From Patiria pectinifera (Eukaryota; Echinodermata; Asteroidea; Valvatida; Asterinidae): DNA of 64,000 nt. Location of the stretch: NCBI GenBank assembly GCA_029964075.1, contig CM057136.1:7626001-7690000 (forward strand), written 5' to 3'. Every line of letters starts with the position of its first letter. Within the stretch, counting starts at the first letter, position 1. The position numbers and the translations under genes were made by a program. Under the pieces are notes generated by a model. That model did no database searches. It saw only the letters and a program-made list of their open reading frames with translations, and was not told where the DNA came from. This document shows, piece by piece, positions 1-10,615 of the stretch.

Positions 1-121
1 TCATTTCAGATTCATCTTCAGCATGAGCGTTTTCGGTATGTCGCCAGAGATTATATCTCCGTCCAAAGCTTTTATCACACTGGTTACAAGCATGGGGTTT
101 GACTGCAGAAAAAGTATTCAT
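1..121 (-). CDS. C2H2 zinc-finger protein, 5' end only (left copy, partial)
   Basis: On the minus strand an ATG at 121 opens a frame with no stop before the window edge (about 40 codons). It is the mirror copy of the gene starting at 908 and encodes the same single C2H2 finger: Cys12, Cys15, His28, His33, spacing C-x2-C-x12-H-x4-H. The finger is followed by an acidic stretch. Its TATA-like stretch lies at 172-182. Whether this copy is intact cannot be judged because the rest lies outside the window. A single finger may bind DNA, RNA or protein; function unknown. Confidence 0.6.
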   Translation of the reverse strand, partial: MNTFSAVKPHACNQCDKSFGRRYNLWRHTENAHAEDESEM

Positions 122-273
122 GTTGAAGTTATAAAGGCTGATTCACGAATGACAAGAAACGGATGAATTGGTTTAATATATATTGTGCCGAGACCTGTCT
201 GTTTGAGCTCATTTCCACATCCCCCCCTGCGCATGCTCTCTGCGTGCCTGTGCGCTCTTAATTCCGTGCTCAT

Positions 274-420
274 CCTACTCTTTTCCCTGCTCATCCTACT
301 CTTTACCCTGCTCATCCTACTCTTTTCCCTGCTCATCCTACTCTTTTCCCTGCTCATCCTACTCTTTTCCCTGCTCATCCTACTCTTTACCGTGCTCATC
401 CTACTCTTTTCCCTGCTCAT
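274..420. repeat. 21-bp minisatellite, left arm (7 units)
   Basis: Seven 21-bp units, the inverted counterpart of 609-755. The minus-strand unit reads ATGAGCAGGGAAAAGAGTAGG with few variants; one unit differs from its mirror partner. Because 21 is a multiple of three, both strands stay open through the array, giving spurious 89- and 109-codon frames. It lies upstream of the zinc-finger start codon and is more likely promoter-proximal repeat DNA than coding sequence. Confidence 0.85.
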
Positions 421-608
421 TTCTGATAATTCACTTATTCTCTGCAACCTTTAATGTACACGCTGAAGTATTTGCAATAACAACACGTTTGAGATTGGTC
501 ATCTATTTCTGTTACTCTTTTTTTTTATGACCAATCTCAAACGTGTTATTATTGCAAATACTTCAGCGTGTATATTAAAGGTTGCAGAGAATAAGTGAAT
601 TATCAGAA

Positions 609-755
609 ATGAGCAGGGAAAAGAGTAGGATGAGCAGGGAAAAGAGTAGGATGAGCAGGGAAAAGAGTAGGATGAGCAGGGAAAAGAGTAGGATGAGCAG
701 GGAAAAGAGTAGGATGAGCAGGGTAAAGAGTAGGATGAGCAGGGAAAAGAGTAGG
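609..755. repeat. 21-bp minisatellite, right arm (7 units)
   Basis: Seven head-to-tail 21-bp units between 609 and 755, almost identical except for a GTAAAG variant in one unit. The array sits 150-300 bp upstream of the zinc-finger ATG at 908 and is mirrored at 274-420. Both arms hold seven units. Confidence 0.85.
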
Positions 756-846
756 ATGAGCACGGAATTAAGAGCGCACAGGCACGCAGAGAGCATGCGC
801 AGGGGGGGATGTGGAAATGAGCTCAAACAGACAGGTCTCGGCACAA

Positions 847-857
847 TATATATTAAA
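847..857 (+). promoter_or_regulatory. TATA-like element of the right C2H2 gene
   Basis: TATATATTAAA lies about 50 bp upstream of the ATG at 908, a spacing compatible with a core promoter and a very short 5' leader. The same sequence is mirrored at 172-182 for the left copy. No transcript evidence. Confidence 0.4.
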
Positions 858-907
858 CCAATTCATCCGTTTCTTGTCATTCGTGAATCAGCCTTTATAA
901 CTTCAAC

Positions 908-1526
908 ATGAATACTTTTTCTGCAGTCAAACCCCATGCTTGTAACCAGTGTGATAAAAGCTTTGGACGGAGATATAATCTCTGGCGACATACCGAAAAC
1001 GCTCATGCTGAAGATGAATCTGAAATGAATGGGGTTAACGATGATTCTGAAATTGAGGTTATTCAATCTGATCATCCTGACGTGGATGAATCGGGCTCGG
1101 AAACGGACTCGAGGTAGAAGATGACGATGAAGATGAGTCTAGTTCTGAATTAGAAGACAATGCTACTTTCCAAGACTGGTTGGAAGAGTCCAAAGAAGCG
1201 ACTCTTGAAATGTGGAGCGAAAACATGAAAAGTACATCAACGAGGGTATGGGTGAAGATCAGGCCAAGGAAAAGGCCGATAGGAAGACCCTCTGGGCGGT
1301 CAAGCAAACCTTTTTTGACAAGTACAGGGATTTTCTGTCAAGCTACCTACATCTGAAAGATAACGATACTCATCAAGATATTGTGGGCAATCTCGAAGAA
1401 AAAATATATAAGGGCATTAGCATACAAAAGGCTCTCGGCAGAATTATGCCTAAACACCGGATGAAATTTGACGGATTGTTCCATCAAGATGAAGAAGACG
1501 TCAGCGAGGAAGACAGTGACGATTAA
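908..1526 (+). pseudogene. C2H2 zinc-finger protein with two apparent 1-bp frameshifts
   Basis: ATG908 opens a frame with one C2H2 finger (Cys12, Cys15, His28, His33) followed by acidic sequence, ending at TAG1115. Acidic coding sequence continues in a second frame from about 1111 and then in a third from about 1212 to TAA1526. The last part is a charged helical region of about 100 residues with an acidic C-terminus. Two single-base losses, near 1109-1111 and in the A-run near 1226-1230, would explain the switches. Without them the protein would be about 206 residues. There is no sign of an intron. AATAAA follows at 1584. I do not recognise a named family. It could be a decayed copy or carry sequencing indels. 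Confidence 0.6.
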
Positions 1527-1583
1527 AGACTAGTCAACATTACAATGACGATATAATTGCGAAGAAATACATTGGGACCGACA

Positions 1584-1589
1584 AATAAA
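1584..1589 (+). terminator. Poly(A) signal of the C2H2 gene
   Basis: AATAAA lies 58 bp after the stop at 1526, with further AATAAA-like motifs to about 1630. This supports a single-exon transcription unit ending here. Confidence 0.45.
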
Positions 1590-1629
1590 AACACGAGTGA
1601 TTTAATAAAGCAATAATAAAGTCAATAAA

Positions 1630-2717
1630 GCAATAATGTCATAACGTATATACTTTCTGCAGTTGTATTTTTCTTTGTTTGTGTTGTCTTATCAATCGGA
1701 AAAGCCTACTCTCAGTCATAAAATTAGCGCTTGAACACGCCTCTAAATAACCCCGTAAATGGTCGTAGATAAAACCCAGTCATCCTCGATTTTGTAAACA
1801 AATCCGGCACGGAGGTACAGCTAGGGTTCGGTGCATTTCTATACAGACAGCGTTAAAGGGGCACCATTTTTCCCGTCGAACGCCAATCCCCCAAACTCCC
1901 CCCAAAAAGTGGTTTCTCACACGTCCACAAAAAGACGACCACGTTACGACTGAATGTTTAACTATGGATAGGCTATAGCTTGGTTTTGGGTCGTTCTAGT
2001 ACGAAATATTACAAAATGCACAATGATGGTGGTGTTATTCCGATACACTAGCTCAATCGGGCACTTTCCAGGCTGTAGTTCCCTTTAAAAACCACATGCC
2101 CGCACGTTTTGTTATGGCTTTAAACCGCTGAATCCATTCCTTATTGTACGCGCCTCTGCAGACTATAGAGCCTAATCGATAATTTAGCCGTCACGGATTA
2201 AGAAAACTTGAGCGCTATCTGATCGGACGGCCGTAATGTATACAGTAGTTTGCAAGTGTACTAGCATTTGCTCTGGCTGATGCCAAAACCTTCCCTTTTC
2301 TAAGATCACCGCACACAGACATATATTTTTACTTGGATGATTCTGGTGGCAGTGTAAAAGAGTGCCATTGGTATTGTATCGATTAACAAGAGGAATATAG
2401 GCGCACGGACGGAGTTAATTATTTGCTCCATGATCGGTGCGATCATCGAGGGGTGATCGACCACCGGTCTCCGTACAGACGCATGGATTATGGATCGTGG
2501 ATTTATCATATACCCCCATGGCCGACACAGGTTGTACCCTGCAAGTACGCTGTTCACCGGTGAGTGTTTGTTTACTACAAATACATAAATTAATTTTTTC
2601 AAACTTTTTTATAACTCGACCAGAAGAAACTCTTGTATGTCTGTACACGTACACGAACTTGTCCGTGTGGATTGCACAATGGACTACCGGGACGAGTCAT
2701 TCGCATACATTCTCTAC
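1630..2717. other. Non-coding stretch, nothing recognised
   Basis: Frames here are short and lack family motifs or plausible splice contexts. No repeat family shared with the rest of the window was seen. Confidence 0.4.
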
Positions 2718-2942
2718 CTTATGTTTATAGATATCTGCTTCTGACAACCCGAGAAAAGAAACGAGCTTTTCCCAAGGTTCACGTCCTACGTAATCGCGCT
2801 CCTTCACAAGATTAGAAGCGAGTTGACTTAACTGGGGCTCCGATACCTTACTGGCCAAATGATTTAATCGCGGGAAGCGATTCTGTGTTTGAACTTCTAA
2901 CGGATGCGTTTCTGGTCGTTTACGTTTTCTGGTAAACGACAT
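2718..2942 (-). CDS. Possible first exon of a death-fold protein (putative)
   Basis: On the minus strand ATG2942 opens 75 codons ending CAT-AAG followed by GTAGAG, a fair phase-0 splice donor; read-through stops six codons later. After a basic N-terminus (residues 4-9 RKRKRP) comes leucine-patterned helical sequence with EPWEKLVSFLGLSEADIY at about residues 55-72. The W-x2-L-x3-LGLS-x2-DI pattern resembles helices 2-3 of death domains. No convincing downstream exon was found at lower coordinates, so the gene may be broken, continue far away or be a chance frame. The family call is an inference from a short motif. Confidence 0.3.
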
Positions 2943-3863
2943 ATTTCGTCAGATTTTATCTAAACACTCTAAACACAATTTTACCGTATGTAGTTTTGAC
3001 TTTCCCACGCACACAGTTTGACTGCACAAAAGGTTTCCCTCTCTGAACGATGCCGGTAGTCTATCGCTTGAGTTATTATCACCTCTCCTATACGTGTACT
3101 TTAATTACATTAACTTTAAAACCCACGAATTGACTTTTCATAGGATCGTTGGATAATCTCTCCAATAATTACGAACAGCCTCAAACCTCACTCGGCGCCG
3201 CGCCCCATAGTCAGAACCACTTACTAATCTGTTGTCTACAAGCCGTATAGGTTTCTTTTCCAACCCACGAAATTATCGGACTATGTTCACTATACCCCGC
3301 GCCCATTGATGATACTCCACGGACAATAGGCTAATCTGTCCTTTACGACTGACCGCTTGCAGACCCCTCGGAGTCACCGCCCAATGATACTCCACGGACA
3401 ATAGGCTAATCTGTCCCTTCCCACGGTCTGCCGGAGCCAGCACCTATTGAAGACACTTCATTCACAAGAGGATAATCTCCTCCGTTAACCACACATCCAA
3501 ACTCCGCAGAGCCGCCACCACTTCGTTATGAAACCGCAAGCAAGCAAGCTAAGCATTGCACCATCACTCGTAATACACTTCATAACTGTGTCTCAAAAAA
3601 AATATTTTATATAGTATTTATACATTACGATCGAACTATAAACTCGTAACCCTTTCTTATCCTATCACCTAAAGGGTCACACCGCTCAACCCATTTTCCC
3701 CGTGACCCATCATCCCGCTAGAGGTCAACCTGTGCCATAATTTTTAACCCTACCCCCTAATTCATAATACATATCATATTTGATACCTTATGCATATTAA
3801 TGTGACCTTTGATGGTTTGTGGGGGAAAGGTCAAAGTGGGCCAGATTAGCCACTACCACTACT
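2943..3863. other. Non-coding stretch with a short direct repeat
   Basis: No gene seen. A segment of about 36 bp containing GATACTCCACGGACAATAGG occurs twice, near 3309 and 3386. Otherwise nothing recognised. Confidence 0.4.
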
Positions 3864-4205
3864 CATCTGGCCAAAAGACGACATTCAGTCATCATCGCCC
3901 ACGAAAATCGTCCCGAAAATTTTCCTCCATGCGATTTCAAAATGGCGGCTGCATTGTAATGTATGCATTATGCGGGCGCGCTTGGGCAAGTTATGAATTT
4001 CATGACGTTTGTCGGGTGCGCGGCGCAGCTGGCCATACAAACACGAGGTCATGAACTGAATAATGCATATTCATAACCTTACCCAAGCGCGCCCGCATAA
4101 ATGCATACATTACAATGCGGCCGCCATTTTGAAATCGCATGGGGGGAAAATTTCGGGACGATTTTCGTGGGCGATGATGACTGAATGTCGTCTTTTGGCC
4201 AGATG
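3864..4205. repeat. Long inverted repeat (135-bp arms)
   Basis: Left arm 3864-3998 and right arm 4069-4205 are near-perfect reverse complements around a 70-bp spacer; both outer ends read CATCTGGCCAAAAGACGACA. It could form a long hairpin and looks like a fold-back MITE. A 117-codon minus-strand frame across the right arm has no family features. Confidence 0.8.
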
Positions 4206-4624
4206 GATGAAGATTTCGGGATAAAAGAACGTTTTTTCGAAAAGGTATGAGTTCCTCTACAAGTAGGAATCTTAACTTTGGAAATTTCTGTCCTGGATGA
4301 AAAGATAATCTCGATCAAAATCGGTAGCAAAATCGCTACATCAGAGTTCAGCGTGTAGGGGAGCATTGGCGGTCTGGCCGTACTACAGAGCTTGCGATAG
4401 TACCGTACGGCCAGACGCAGTCGGGCTAACACATCCCCAACCTAATATAAGCGGGATGGGCTTTCCTGAAAGTCATGCTTTACACCAATTACCGTGTAGT
4501 TTCGTTTTAATGAAAAAGCTATTCATGTTTTACCCTCTGCAAGGTTTTCCTCATAAAAATTCAGAAGACCGATAAATCATTGCTTTTGTTGAAGATGCAT
4601 CATCTTCAATGAAAGCTCTTGCCA

Positions 4625-5171
4625 TCTACCATGGTTGGACAATAAACCAGTCTAGTCTTTAGCCTCCTTTTTAAAATTACTCGACTTCTCTCTCATGTGC
4701 AAAATATTGAAGAAAAGTCTCCTTCACAAATATTGAATAGAGACTTTGAACAAGTAGCGCAACCAGGATTTAGTTGGGGGCTCATTGTATATTTTTTTCA
4801 CAGTATTTTTTTTGGGGGGGGGGGGGAGCGGGAATATTTTGACGTTGGTGGCACCACTTACCCCTACTACTCGAAAATAGGCCACATACATATCACCAAG
4901 GTCAATTCGTGGGACTCAAATGAAAAACATACTCACAAAAAAGACAAGAAAATTGACAACCTGGGAAGGGGGGGGGGCTCAAGCCCCCGAGAACCCCCCC
5001 CCCCTCCTCCTCTTGGTTGCGCCACTGATTTGAACTTGGTCGGTGAAATACTGAGGACCTATTTTTGTCCAATGCAATTTTGGAGAATTTTGCTGGCTAA
5101 AGGGTGAGTAAAGTTGGCCTGATTTTGTTTTGCATGTTTTCAGCACTCAATTACTTGGTTTCTAGTCTGCT
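4625..5171 (-). mobile_element. 500-bp interspersed repeat, copy 1 (interrupted)
   Basis: Shares blocks such as GAAGAAAAGTCTCCTT and GGTGAAATACTGAGGAC with copies at 11340-11757, 42822-43310, 43513-44004 and 45059-45541. This copy is split by the element at 4751-5027. The strand assignment is relative to copy 42822-43310. No coding capacity; a non-autonomous element of unresolved class. Confidence 0.7.
4751..5027. mobile_element. hAT-like MITE with G/C runs, nested in the 500-bp repeat
   Basis: Terminal inverted repeats CAAGTAGCGCAACC and GGTTGCGCCACTG enclose G-run and C-run sequence. The flanks share TTTGAA, consistent with a partly decayed target duplication. Removing the element rejoins the interrupted 500-bp repeat, so this insertion is the younger of the two. 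Confidence 0.75.
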
Positions 5172-5197
5172 TGTTGAAATGAAGTGTATTTGGGGTG

Positions 5198-5395
5198 CAC
5201 TGTAAACACGTTGGCTAAAATACTGATGAATGAATGTAATTTACCCGACATTGGTGTGAAATTACCTCATATTGTGTTGAATTGGGTAAAAACTGTCAAA
5301 CTATTGGGAAGAATTTGCCCAAGAGTGTAGGCAGTTGATAATTCGACCAGCACTGGTCGAATTATCAACCAATTTTGCCCAACTTTTTTACAGTG
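5198..5395. mobile_element. MITE, CACTGTAAA terminal repeats
   Basis: Ends CACTGTAAACACGTTGGC and TTGCCCAACTTTTTTACAGTG form terminal inverted repeats. The interior contains an ACCCGACATTGGTGTGAAATT block also found in the copy at 53884-54072. An internal palindrome centred near 5347 (GATAATTCGACCAGC and its complement) is a second fold-back. Confidence 0.7.
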
Positions 5396-5901
5396 TGTTT
5401 GTTTGTTTGTTTCTTGTTTTTTGTGGTATAAACGTGTTTGCCAGGGGGTGTTTTTTTTTTTTTCATTCAACTGATTCTAGCATCAAAAGGAGCCCTCGAA
5501 GGAAAGTCAAACACTGTAGATTCGTTTGCGCCGAATTATTCATGAAGCCCAAACAAATCTGGTCAATTGAAACGCTGTCCTCGAGGTGGGGCCAGCGTAA
5601 TGCATCAACACAATGCAGATGTTATTGACATAGATTACTCAATACTGTTGAAGGTTAACGCTGAAGTATTGAAGAGACAAGAAGCCAGATAATATGCAAT
5701 GTGCGGAGGCGACGGCCAACCCTTTTATGTTAGTCATGGAGTTTGTTTGATATACGTGTGGGATATAGCAGTAGAATAGAACGTGTACATGGACACGGGG
5801 GGGGGGGGGAAGGTTTAAAGGGTTAGCAAGCGTTTTGTATAGGTGAAGTCAGAAACTACATTCCCAAACATGCATTTCAAAGTGGATCGGGGGAGTGGAG
5901 T

Positions 5902-6108
5902 CAGTGGCGTAGCCAGGAATTTTTCAGGGGGGCGGGGCGGGGGCTGGAACATTTCATGGGGGCGTTATGTAAACCAATGATTATTTTTTTAGAAACTCAA
6001 AATCTCAGTGGGGGCGACTGGGGGCGACAAGGTTTCATGGGGGGCTGTCGGCCCCCACGGCCCCCCACGGCCCCCACGCCCCTCCCACGCCCCCCGGCTG
6101 CGCCACTG
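5902..6108. mobile_element. hAT-like MITE with exact 8-bp target duplication
   Basis: Begins CAGTGGCGTAGCCAGG and ends GGCTGCGCCACTG. The 8 bp on each side are identical (AGTGGAGT at 5894-5901 and 6109-6116), the target-site length typical of hAT elements. The interior is G-rich then C-rich with no coding capacity. Confidence 0.85.
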
Positions 6109-6259
6109 AGTGGAGTACCTTGGCTAATACTCAGCGTGTTCGATTATACTTCCCTCGCGCTAACCCTTCCGCTCACCCTTCCGCTAACCCTTCCTACATG
6201 CAGAACTCCACTAAAACAATAGTTCCGACATTTGGGTTTCGTGGTGTTTTTTTTTACTC

Positions 6260-6700
6260 ACTATGTATTGGATAGTTCTGAGAGCAATGAAATTGGGGAA
6301 TTGAAGACGTGTGGGACTGCAACTCTAGCCTGGACTTGGCTTCCAATTGTGAGCCTTTTTGGATGCATTTGGGTCCGAAAGTGACGCTATAAAGCCATGT
6401 TACTTTGTGAAGGGATCCTTTTTTTTTAAATGACTACTTTTCCAGTTTGGGAAACATTTGTTTTATGGATGGTCTTTTTTGGGGTGAGAATTCTCCAAAC
6501 TCGGTCAACCCACCAATAATTGAAAAGAAAATTAAAGATGACATGTTGATCATCATTTTTCTGTGCAGCCTGAACACCTGTGAGAGTTCTGAGTATTTTT
6601 ATTTGCTTTTTGAAGTGGGAACTAACACTGGTGTCCATGGGACGTTTATGTGCTTGGTTGCAACCATAGCAACCGGACCGGGTCAAGTGGCGATTTAATC
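6260..6700. repeat. Interspersed repeat shared with 57440-57700 and 52555-52625
   Basis: Blocks such as TTGGGGAATTGAAGA and the text around TTTGGATGC recur in order near 57440-57640. GTGCAGCCTGAACACCTGTG recurs at about 52561. The ends near 6250 and 57905 carry a T-run followed by an ACCCTGTA-like motif, suggesting a decayed TIR element. Short frames inside are not genes. Confidence 0.55.
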
Positions 6701-7321
6701 CTTCTAGCTCTGCAAATTATTCAAGCCGTCGAAAGTGGGTCGCAAAAGTGGGTTCCGAAACTCGTCCTCACACGAATATACAAGAATAACACAAAACGTC
6801 CAGTTTATTCAGATCTGGTACACGGTACCCTGTGGAGACATGGGTATATTAAGGAACAGAATAATACGACTCCATTGGGCAATTTCTATAAGCGAATACG
6901 TCTCCACGAGGGTATCACGAAATATAATTTTTTTTTACTCAAACACTAGGAATTTGTAAGGTGTGTTGATCCATCGCAAATTGAGGTATTTTGTGTATTT
7001 GTGTAAGGGGTATTATGCCTAGATGTCCGAATTTCAGACCAGGAAATTCATTCTGGTGAAAATAGGAGCATTTTGAAATTAGATTTTTGAGAAAATCTAA
7101 TTTTAGTACACGAGAGCAATGGCTCCACTAGGATACAAATTTGAGTATCTTAGTTGTGAATTTATAACTTTGCTGAAATAAAAGACAGTGAAGAATTTTG
7201 AAGTGGGGTGGCTTCGAAAGAAAGCTCTTTTGTAAACACGAGATAGCTGCCAATTCTCTGTACACAGGGATGAGTAAAAAAAGTTTCTTTCGGCAAAACA
7301 AAAACAATTTTCATAGGGATC

Positions 7322-7440
7322 AAGGGTGGATCCAGAACACAATTTTTTTATTGGGGGGGGGGGAGCCAAACAAAAGTTTGGTCCCCCAAAAAGTGGGTCA
7401 AATATTTTTCGGGGCCCATAAGCGGGCCTCGAAACATTTT
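7322..7440. mobile_element. Fragment of a G-run MITE (GGATCCAGAA type)
   Basis: GGGTGGATCCAGAACAC followed by a T-run and a long G-run matches the left end of the GCGGATCCAGG family seen at 49276-49530. The right end is not recognisable. Confidence 0.45.
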
Positions 7441-8801
7441 TGGATTCTAGATGCTCTGTGGTGCGATCTGATGCAATTTCTGACCACTAATAACCAATGT
7501 TTTTTTTGAGGAAAAGATGGTGGTGTACTCGTTGTCTGCCTTTATTGCGACGTCACTTAGAAAAAAAAAGAACGCACACCTTTTTTGTGTGATCCGTGGA
7601 CAGATCTTTAAAACGGTGGTTGTGTTTAATATTCCTTAACTTGGAAAGATTTGAATGCTTCTTGTACTAAAAAGAAAGCTTATGAATTGGGCTTTCATAT
7701 CCTAGATTTTGAAAGTGCTACCTGCAGTACTTCACTTCAACAATAGTCCCGACATTTGGGTTTCGGTTGTTTTTTTTTTACTAGCCCTGTATTTGCCTGC
7801 CTCTCTGTGATTGAGTTAAGCGTAAAATTGGATTTTACGCGCACTTACGTTGTCTTTGAATTATTGTTTAAATCGAAACGTCACACGCGAATCTTCCAGC
7901 TTCGCGATATTTCTTTACCACGGTTACCATAATCAGATTAATTATAAACCTGTACTGTTGACAACTCAAGCTTGTTCTCACAAACTTTGAACTTGTCAAC
8001 AAGCCACCAACCACAGAACGATCAAGATCAGATTACCGCAAAACTAAAGGGTATTACCCTGTAAACGACCAATTTCCTCCCTGTCTGTCTACGTGCGTGC
8101 CAAGCTTTGACACGTAATTATTACAGACTGGGGGTTAGGTTCACTGGATCTATTATAGCAACCAGATAGGGGGACGGGGGAGGGGCAAACCGCAATGTGT
8201 GTCACATAACGGATCTCATATCTCATAATTAATTGTCAGTGACAATATTTGTGTAGGCCCACCGCTCAGTATCTGTGACCTGACCCCTATTGGGGAAGTG
8301 GGTGTTATTCCAAGTACTACAACGGACACGGACAACCGGGATTCGAAGAAATCATCATAAACAAGTTCCTGTTTATGATCTGATGAAAAATATAGATATC
8401 CCACGATTTATTTTTTCAACAGAGTTCAATGCCTGATATACGGTTGGATGGGACGGTCCCTTACTAATGCATATTTCTCAAAGATTAAAGAGCTTCTGTT
8501 CTTGTCATGAATAAATTGTTGATGAAAATTGATGCAGTCATCCTTCACTATATTTCATCCAGCATTTTCTTATTTGAGTAGTATTTCAAGCCGTCGTTAA
8601 AACAAAGACCTCCATTAATTAATTGCTAAGATACGGAGTACTTATTACATGTGCAAACAAATAGATACAAATGTGCAGTCTGAATAAACACTTTTAAAAC
8701 GAATTGTATGAAAATACAAAATGAAATTCCTGTATTGTCAAACTATGGAAATTTTTTTTACAGGGCCTTCATTGTCATATTCCCCATGCCGTTTGTGAAT
8801 A
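7441..8801. other. Non-coding stretch, nothing recognised
   Basis: No coding sequence or repeat family that I can name. A TIR-like T-run with ACTAGCCCTGTA ends near 7780 and may be a transposon relic. Confidence 0.35.
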
Positions 8802-8987
8802 CAGTCGACTCTCGTTATAACAAGGTCGATGAGACTAGCCAAATTACCTCTTTATAACAGGAATGTTGTTATAAAAGGACAGTGAAACAAAGAAACACAA
8901 AGAGAACCTGAGATTTGGGGCTTCAGAATTTGCTCTTTATAAGCAGAACCTCTTTATAAAAGTGCTCTTTATAATGAGAGTCGACTG
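8802..8987. mobile_element. TA-flanked MITE (Tc1/mariner/pogo-like)
   Basis: Perfect terminal inverted repeats CAGTCGACTCTCGTTATAA and TTATAATGAGAGTCGACTG are flanked by TA on both sides (8800-8801 and 8988-8989). Length is 186 bp with no coding capacity. The TA duplication is typical of Tc1/mariner-type transposition. Confidence 0.8.
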
Positions 8988-8989
8988 TA

Positions 8990-10130
8990 AAAGAAGAAAA
9001 AACATCCCCGGTTGAGGATCGTATTTCTCACTGAATTTTCCCGTCTACTACTAGTCTAGGCTAGGGGTGGTGAGCTATATTAATATTCCACATGTTGATT
9101 CTCCATATGGTCATTTACTAAATGAACACGCGTGTGTTCCGCGCATTAAGCGCCAGTCTGTTTTTTTTTCTATGAAACCCCCCGCATGCGAATAGTACAG
9201 TTCTGAACCTTCATAACAATGCAGCTTGTACTTGAGACTGTGACGTCAGGCCTTTGACCTTCGTCTTAGCTTAAGTGTGACGCACAGTGCGTGGTTCATT
9301 CATGCAAGGCAAGCTATATAAAAGACCCATTTTTGACAACTTGCCATTTTATAACCGGACTGCCGCATGATATAGCTGGACTTGAACAATTAGTGTACTC
9401 CTTGAACAAAGAAAGGTATTTGTTATTGTGTTGTTTTACTTTTTTGGTCTATACCCTAGAGATCCACTTATCATTACATGTGTATATTCTTGCTTATAAT
9501 TGAGTTGACTTTATTTTTTGCATGAATGGAAAAGAATTTCTATGTTGAAGTTCTAAATTCTTGAAATATTTGGCACGGGAAGCCGGGGTTCAGCCAGTTG
9601 CAGTCTTCAGACCAGGCTGATCAACAGGAGATGGCGTTATCTTTATTAGCAAGCTGGGACCTTTGAAATGTGTTTGCGCTTATTTGTGGGCGCGGACATT
9701 CCGTATTTTTTTTTAAACAATGGCTTATATATGCGCCAAGATGTATAGTTGCTTAAAACTCAATGGTTCTTGAGTCTGGGGTGGCGGATGGTAAACACAA
9801 CACGAAAACGCACGTCCTGCTATATATGAGCACATTTTTCATCGGCTCGGCTAACCTTGATGTATGCCGCCAAAGCCTATACATTCCTTATTTGTGTTTT
9901 TTTATGAGAATGAGAAAAACTAAAGAAGCTTAGTGCTTGCTTGTTCCGCGCTCTTTACGTAACTCCTTCTTGTTGTTTATCAAAGGGTTTGTGGCTTTTG
10001 ATATGCATATACTACTGGGCGCGCCAGCACTGCCAAGGAATTTGGCAAGTATTGTGTCCACTACCTTGATTATATTTGCACTGCGCAGGTCTCAACCCTA
10101 GCCTCTTCCATTGTCTAACAACATTGACGC
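8990..10130. other. Non-coding stretch upstream of the SLC6 gene
   Basis: No gene recognised. It may hold promoter sequence for the SLC6 transporter, whose likely first non-coding exon ends at 10241. Confidence 0.35.
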
Positions 10131-10139
10131 AGCAACGCT

Positions 10140-10241
10140 TGATTTCCATTGGCTAAGATACCTGGATATTGTTTGTTCCACAGCTACTTGTGTGCGTGAA
10201 ATATTTCACCGTAGTTACATCGTTGTCTTCGTTGCTTATAG
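10140..10241 (+). other. Likely 5' non-coding exon of the SLC6 gene (start approximate)
   Basis: The first coding exon begins directly after a splice acceptor, so an upstream leader exon must exist. The best donor nearby is CTTATAG followed by GTAAGTTC at 10242, which matches the consensus closely. The 5' limit given is only a guess; no TATA box stands out. Confidence 0.3.
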
Positions 10242-10416
10242 GTAAGTTCATATGAACTGTTCACAAGTGAAAGGACCGTAACGAAACAGCGCAGTTCTTC
10301 AGAGAGAAGTTGGGAAAGTAACTGTCTGTAGCTAAAAAAAATAATAATAAAAGCCTATAAACTGGTGAAATAAAGATAGGTGTAACTTCGTGAAAAAAAC
10401 GAAAATTTACCGAGTG

Positions 10417-10615
10417 AAGCCCGGTTCATCTACTCCACGCGAATGCCAATGCGAATGCGAATGCGAATGCGAAGCGAATTTGACGTCAGGGGAGCATGCG
10501 CTGCGAAATTCGCCGGAGTTGAAATGTGTTCAACTTGTGCGAATTCGCATCGCGAAAAACACGCCCTGACGATACACATTCGCGTTCGCTTTCGCGCTGA
10601 GTGCGAACCGGGCTT
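10417..10615. mobile_element. MITE with AAGCCCGGTTC ends and GCGAAT repeats
   Basis: Starts AAGCCCGGTTC and ends GAACCGGGCTT. The left interior has about four GCGAAT hexamers and the right interior their diverged complement, making a fold-back. It lies in the intron upstream of the first coding SLC6 exon. Confidence 0.6.

Larger units (their letters stand above)
1..1028. repeat. 1-kb near-perfect inverted repeat (head-to-head duplicated gene ends)
   Basis: Bases 1-502 are the reverse complement of 527-1028 with only a few mismatches, around a 24-bp T-rich spacer (503-526). Mirror positions sum to 1029. Each arm contains the first 40 codons of a C2H2 zinc-finger gene, its upstream TATA-like stretch and a 21-bp minisatellite. 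The left arm reaches the window edge, so the repeat may extend further left. Such near-identity implies recent duplication, ongoing gene conversion or an assembly fold-back artefact. Confidence 0.9.

Noticed and set aside
185-911. Open frames of 89-109 codons on both strands encoding SREKSRM-type heptads
   Set aside because: They arise from the 21-bp minisatellite, whose length keeps all frames in register; they lie upstream of the zinc-finger start codon and lack independent coding features.
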